From positions 1 to 33,921 of the forward strand of contig NZ_JAQZBC010000020.1 of the NCBI RefSeq assembly GCF_029239295.1: a stretch of 33,921 nucleotides of DNA, given 5' to 3'. How positions within the stretch are numbered: position 1 is the first letter of the stretch; every line of letters begins with the position of its first letter. Source of the stretch: Sphingomonas sp. Its GTDB lineage: Bacteria > Pseudomonadota > Alphaproteobacteria > Sphingomonadales > Sphingomonadaceae. The notes under the pieces were generated by a model. The model was not told where the DNA came from. It ran no database searches and saw only the letters and a program-made list of their open reading frames with translations. Shown here one piece after another: positions 29,961 to 33,921 of this stretch. A program made the translations under genes and the position numbers.

Positions 29961-30920
29961 GAAGTCGCGGTAGCGCTCCTCGAGCCAGTCCGGCAGCCTG
30001 CCGCTCATGGGTGCTCCGATTCGTCCCTCGGAGGCGCTGATCGCGCGGATCTCCGCGTGGTATTCTTCCATGCTCCTGATCACCTCGTCCGCCGACGCGG
30101 CCGGCTGTGCGGTGCAGAATGCAGCCATGCCCCACATGATCGTGGCTGCGCCGTCAAGACCCGGATCCTGCAACTCCGCCTCGAGGAACTGCTTGCCGTA
30201 TCGATCGCGGAGAATGCCGAGACCGTGGAAGAAGGAACCCTCGACCGCGGGAAGTGTCAGGCTGTAGCGCGGCTCCCGGTCACCAGATGGTTGCTGGGGA
30301 CCGGTGAGCTGGGGACTTGTCGCAAAGGTGAGAAAGTCGCCAGCCGGCAGCGAGGGAATTGGCGAGTAGCCGTGAAGGACGTGGAGGTTGAACGCTCGAA
30401 ACTGCAGGACGGCCGCGGAAGTGCGGCGCCTGATGCTCGGGAGTTCCGTGACGTTCGGCGAGCTGGCGATCACCATGTAGACGATGCTGGCGCGCACCGG
30501 GTCAAACGGCGTGAGGTCCACCCGTCGATCGGCTTTTCTGGGTCGGCTGTCGTAGTGCCCGGTGTCGAGGCGCGGCGGACGCACCATGAAGATCGGCCAG
30601 CAGAACTGCGGCCGGGGCGGTAGTACGACGCCCGCGGGCGTCCTCGTCGACGCAATCCGCGGCAGAACGAAGGCCGACGTGGTGGTCTTCGCCGCGGAGG
30701 TTTTGAGCGTCTGCTTGATGGTGTGCCCCCGCGACTTTGGGCTCACGTGGACCGAGAAGCGTTGTTCCGCGATGTCCTCGTGCTCGGCCTCCCCGCTGGT
30801 CGCGATCGATCGGGACGACTTAAGGTAGATCATTAGGTCGCCCCCTTTGCGCTCCTCCACGGAGAACAGTTCCCGGGTGACGCCCCCGATTTCGACCGTG
30901 ATCCTCGTCTTGCCCGCCAC
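29949..30920 (-). CDS. unknown 323-aa protein
   Basis: 323 residues from GTG 30920 with GGAG five bases upstream. The N-terminal ~80 residues look like two or three beta strands with basic loops (T-R-I-T-V-E-I-G-G-V, F-S-V-H-V-S-P-K-S-R-G-H-T-I-K-Q-T-L). The middle is Pro/Arg-rich, and the C-terminal part has helical segments with a final W-L-E-E-R-Y-R-D-F. There is no signal peptide, membrane helix or recognisable catalytic motif. It converges on the HTH operon and is the last gene before a long gene-poor stretch. Accessory prophage or island gene of unknown role; the consistent codon use and ribosome site argue that it is real. Confidence 0.6.
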   Translation of the reverse strand: MAGKTRITVEIGGVTRELFSVEERKGGDLMIYLKSSRSIATSGEAEHEDIAEQRFSVHVSPKSRGHTIKQTLKTSAAKTTTSAFVLPRIASTRTPAGVVLPPRPQFCWPIFMVRPPRLDTGHYDSRPRKADRRVDLTPFDPVRASIVYMVIASSPNVTELPSIRRRTSAAVLQFRAFNLHVLHGYSPIPSLPAGDFLTFATSPQLTGPQQPSGDREPRYSLTLPAVEGSFFHGLGILRDRYGKQFLEAELQDPGLDGAATIMWGMAAFCTAQPAASADEVIRSMEEYHAEIRAISASEGRIGAPMSGRLPDWLEERYRDFKSR

Positions 30921-32138
30921 GACACGCTCCGTTCTTTTTTTCGCCTAGGGTGAGTTGATGGGCAGCCATATACCTGCATTCTGCGCCCGGCCGCCCAGCG
31001 CTAGCCTGGAACCGGGGAAGTCCGGCCTCTCATGCTGCGATGTGATCGCCGGTTAATGAACGAGCGGCGGCTTTCTCCTCGGCTGTGCCCGAAAGCAGCA
31101 GTTCCGCTCTCCCCTATCCAGTGCGGCGATCAACACGAAAATGGAATGGAAAGTTTTCAGACGGAGGAGCCGAGCCCGGCTGAACGGCGGAGGTTCGGCG
31201 TACAGCGACGGGGTGAGCCGGTGAGCGAGGGTAGACTCGCTCCGACTTCGTCAGCGTTTTGCAACCCCAGAAGCCGCGCTATTCCCCCCGCCTCGCCCGC
31301 GAGCTTTTTCGGTCGCTTTTGATGCGAGGCGCTGATCTGATGCAGCCCCAGCGTCCGCAGCGGCAATTTTTCATCGATTGGGCGACTTCAGCCCCATACA
31401 AATTGATGCACCCCAAGGCAGGTTGCGGAGCTGCCTAAAGGGGTGGCGCCTTCTTCGCCGTCCATCCTCGCGTTCACATCGTCACATCTGCTTCGAAACT
31501 TCTCGACTGGGGGATGCATCGGGGAAAGCGGTAACATCGGTAATCCTGAACAAATCGAGCCAAAAAACCTCAGAAAACCGCCGCTTTTGGATTACCATTG
31601 CAAGGTAACATCGCGGTTACGGAGAGAAAGGGAAACGGTTATGCTGCTGAAAGTAGAGCGTTTTCTTCTCCGTGCGGGTTACTGGAAAAGAAGGTAATTT
31701 GATAACCTATAGGTAACCGAAAATGTTACCTCAAAAATGGCAGAAAACCGTGGGGGTTACCGATGTTACCTCTCTCCCGCTTGCACCTAAGAATATTGAG
31801 CCGCGCCTGGAGTAGCATCGTCGCTTCCGCTCTGCTGAGGCGTAGGCCGCTTCAGCGACGCTAGGTCGACCAACCGACCGCAATCGAGGGCGACACCGAA
31901 GCCGAGCGTCGAGCAGCGCGCAAACCGCTGTGCCCCTTTTTGTGCCACCTGCCTTGGACGCGACCTTGGGTGCTGGATGATAACGGACGTGGCGGACACG
32001 CCGCGTGTATAGAGGCGAGGGGACCATAGCGGGAACAGAATGTGCCCCCCTTTGTGCCACCCTAAACCGTGGCTTGCCGCGTGTTTCGCGTGTTCGGGAT
32101 TGACCGGGAAAGGCCAGAAACCTAGGGAATCCGCCATT
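30921..32138. other. 1.2-kb gene-poor region with GGTAAC motif cluster
   Basis: No frame here has convincing composition or a ribosome site. What is visible: GGTAACATCGGTAA (31530-31543) and its exact reverse complement (31757-31770), with further GGTAAC/GTTACC words at 31604, 31712 and 31725; a 30-codon frame at 31723-31815 ending V-T-D-V-T-S-L-P-L-A-P-K; and two near-copies of GTGCCCC...TTTGTGCCACC (31930-31949, 32042-32061). It could be the decayed end of another integrated element or an origin-like iteron region. Confidence 0.4.
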
Positions 32139-32215
32139 GCCCCCGTAGCTCAGCAGGATAGAGCGACGGTTTCCTAAACCGCAGGTCGTGAGTTCGAATC
32201 TCGCCGGGGGCACCA
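32139..32215 (+). tRNA. tRNA-Arg (anticodon CCT)
   Basis: 77 bases including an encoded CCA. The acceptor stem GCCCCCG pairs with CGGGGGC at 32205-32211, the D-arm contains TAGCTCAGCAGGATAGAGC, the anticodon arm CGGTT-TCCTAAA... places CCT in the loop, and the T-arm has GTTCGAATC. All arms close properly. It reads away from the prophage. Confidence 0.95.
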
Positions 32216-32608
32216 GCGCCGCTGTAGCGCGCGCTACCTTCTGGTCCAATTTTCGTTACTTTCTGGGCCAAGGCCCAGATGCCGCGAATTAATACAGCGG
32301 GAACCCTCGAAAGCCCGAACTTGGGCGCGCGGTGCCTTCTGGGCCAATTTTGGCCATCTATGGACGCCCCATTGGTTGCACGCGGTATCTGGAAGTTGAC
32401 GCGTAGTCGGATGCTGCCATCTGTCCGGCCTTTGATGCAGCGGTAAGCTGCTCGCCCGTATGGGAGTTCGCGGATCGGAACCACTTCACCCAAAGCATGC
32501 TAATGCCACGGTGGAAAGCCCGGGTTCTTCCGATCCCGTCTCGCCGACTGTTGCGCCATACCCTCCTCCGACTGACTGCGCCCTCCGACGCCTCTGGTCC
32601 GCTCTGGC
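32216..32608. other. intergenic gap between tRNA and IS110 remnant
   Basis: No gene is supported. It holds a TAGCGCGCGCTA palindrome (32225-32236), a CTGGGCC-AA-GGCCCAG palindrome and two related words, CCTTCTGGTCCAATTTT (near 32238) and CCTTCTGGGCCAATTTT (near 32334). The left end of the IS110-family element probably lies near 32500-32600 but cannot be fixed, since this family lacks long terminal inverted repeats. Confidence 0.4.
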
Positions 32609-33686
32609 TTACGCCTCGGCTGCGACCGGAGCTCTGCAATCCTCCTGCTTTGCCAGCAACGCCCAGACGATGAGCGCCATCTCGTTGGCGAGTGCGGCCG
32701 TCACCAGCATGCGCGGCTTTCGGGCAAGCATGCCTTCGAGCCAGGAGCCCGCCAGTGCCCCGCGTTTGCTCGCCTGGAGCACAACCGCGCTGCTGCCGAT
32801 GATGAGCAGGCGCCACAGCGTGCGTTCTCCCATCCGCGAGATCGCGCCCAGCTTCTGCTTGCCGCCAGTCGCTGCCTGGCTTGGGACCAGCCCCAGCCAG
32901 GCAGCAAAGTCGCGGCCCTTCGCGAACGTCTCGGCAGGGGCGCCAGCGGTGATGGTCGTGGCGGTAAGCGGGCCGATGCCGGGTATGGTCATCAGCCGGC
33001 CCGCGACCTCATCTTCGCGGGCTCGACGCGCGATTTCCTTGTCCAACACTGATATCCGCCTGTCGAGCTCGGCGAGCATGTCGACCCATCATCGCGAACA
33101 TGGGCCGTGCTGCCGCAGGCAAGGTGTCGCCGACCTTTCCATCCTCGACCAGGTCCGCCAGCATCGCAAGATAGTCAGCTCCCTTGGGGGCCACCAAGCC
33201 ATACTCAGCCACGTGCCCGCGGATCGCATTGGCGAGCTGGGTGCGCTGCTTCAGGGCAAGGTGGCGGGTGCGAAACACCAACGCCGCAGCCCGCTGCTCC
33301 TCGGTTTTGACGGCCACAAAGCGCATGTTCGGGCGCTGTGCCGCCTCACAGATCGCCTCCGCATCAACCGCATCGTTCTTGTGCCGCCTCACGAACGGCT
33401 TCACCTTCCCTGGCGGGATCAGCCGCACCGCATGACCCATCGACTTCAGTTCGCGTGCGCAGTGATGCGCTCCACCGCATGCCTCCAGCGCCACCACGCA
33501 GCGAGGATGACCTTCAAAGAAGTCGAGCAGCTTGCTGCGCGTGAGCCGACGACTGAACACCGTTCGACCAGAACCATCAGAGTCATGCGTATGGAAAACA
33601 TGCTTGGCGATGCCCATACCGATCGTGGTAACCTCTGACACGGACGCCTCACTCAGCTGTGCTTCAACACCGCCACTCTGGCACAT
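32609..33686 (-). pseudogene. IS110-family transposase, frameshifted
   Basis: Two minus-strand frames together give an IS110 (DEDD) transposase. The first, from ATG 33686, has I-G-M-G-I-A-K-H-V-F, V-A-L-E-A-C-G-G-A-H-H and K-N-D-A-V-D-A-E-A-I. The second, ending at 32609, has the C-terminal IS116/IS110/IS902 domain (I-P-G-I-G-P-L-T-A-T, F-A-A-W-L-G-L-V-P-S-Q, G-G-K-Q-K-L-G). They are separated by an extra G near 33088: removing it restores M-M-V-D-M-L-A-E-L-D. The first motif normally reads D-x-A-K; here that Asp is Gly. Both lesions predict an inactive enzyme. Confidence 0.85.
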
Positions 33687-33823
33687 CAATGCCGCCTGGG
33701 GGTGTCCACCCCATCACGCTTTCGGGTCTGCCTTCACTACATGATCGAACGGCGGCTTTCGGGATCAACCGCTGGCTCGGCGAACGACCGAGATTGAACG
33801 CATTCCCGACCGGCAGCTGATGC

Positions 33824-33921
33824 TGACGTGCTCCCCTGAAACTCTGCCAGTTTGAGCTAGAGTCCGCCTTCGTGAGGAGACGGACGTGAAGAAGACCAGG
33901 TTCAGCGAGGAGCAGATCATC
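33824..33921 (+). mobile_element. left end of an IS3-family element (cut by window)
   Basis: A TGACGTGCTCCCCTGAA-like sequence at about 33824 resembles the terminal repeat region of IS3-family elements and is followed by a GAGGAGAC ribosome site and an OrfA start. The exact end cannot be confirmed because the other terminus is outside the window. Confidence 0.4.
33886..33921 (+). CDS. IS3-family transposase OrfA, first 12 codons
   Basis: GTG 33886 begins a frame reading (V/M)-K-K-T-R-F-S-E-E-Q-I-I, the highly conserved opening of IS3-family OrfA helix-turn-helix proteins (usually M-K-K-S/T-R-F-T-E-E-Q-I). GAGGAG lies a few bases upstream. The gene continues beyond the right edge of the window. 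Confidence 0.65.
   Translation, partial: MKKTRFSEEQII

Noticed and set aside
31032..31322. 96-aa + strand frame
   Set aside because: Arg/Ser/Pro-rich composition, no ribosome site, and an equally open opposite frame; looks like non-coding GC-rich DNA.
32139..32215. tRNA-Arg as the attachment site of this prophage
   Set aside because: The intact tRNA's 3' end points away from the prophage. An element using it would lie to the right, and no second copy of the tRNA 3' end is found in the window.
31731..32493. Minus-strand frames across the tRNA with P-A-R-F-E-L-T-T-C-G-L-G-N-R and G-E-I-R-T-H-D-L-R-F-R-K-P
   Set aside because: These are the well-known false proteins produced by translating the antisense strand of a tRNA gene; there is no ribosome site or domain.

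Overview
The window is dominated by the late (virion and lysis) half of a P2-like myovirus prophage in a high-GC alphaproteobacterium, most likely a sphingomonad. The host guess rests on the GC-rich codon use, the style of the S24 repressor fragment, and a GTTC-N7-GTTC (alphaproteobacterial-type) LexA box at 29298-29312. No database search was possible; families are recognised by eye and organism identity is inference.

Layout. 2-331: C-terminal part of an S24/LexA-like repressor, cut by the window edge. 371-2023: three + strand genes (a protein with WYL-like and TerB-like regions, then two small membrane proteins). 2025-4867: a broken 3' copy of tail gene D, a surface-lipoprotein gene (TbpB-like barrel), then intact D. 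4864-15236, all on the minus strand: tail and baseplate genes, in transcription order J, I, collar fibre, S74 self-cleaving fibre, V, W, FI (sheath), FII (tube), E/E' (with a T-TTT-TTG slippery site), T (tape measure), U, D. 15431-18475: an island of five small + strand genes separated by related repeat elements, inserted between tail genes S and J. 18487-21195 (minus): S, R, overlapping spanins, SAR endolysin, putative holin, X. 21195-24917 (minus): L, a small membrane protein, M, N (capsid), O (scaffold/protease). 25086-27990 (plus): P (terminase) and Q (portal), divergent from O.

Beyond Q, in the position where P2 relatives carry exclusion genes such as old and tin, lie an unknown 261-aa gene, a HIRAN-domain gene divergent from a small HTH regulator across a LexA box, a 90-aa follower gene, and an unknown 323-aa gene. 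Then come about 1.2 kb without convincing genes but with clustered GGTAAC motifs, a tRNA-Arg(CCT), a dead IS110-family transposase gene, and the start of an IS3-family element at the right edge.

Control. A near-perfect 25-bp palindrome (TCGTGTAGAA-N5-TTCTACACGA) occurs at 10911, 15284 and 25015, exactly at the heads of the V, J and O/P transcription units. These look like binding sites of a late activator equivalent to P2 Ogr, although no Ogr-like gene, integrase or replication gene is in view. The W ribosome-binding site is buried in a perfect 10-bp hairpin. The most interesting leads are this late-gene operator set, the LexA-controlled HIRAN/HTH pair, the repeat-punctuated gene island, and the uncharacterised genes next to the portal gene.
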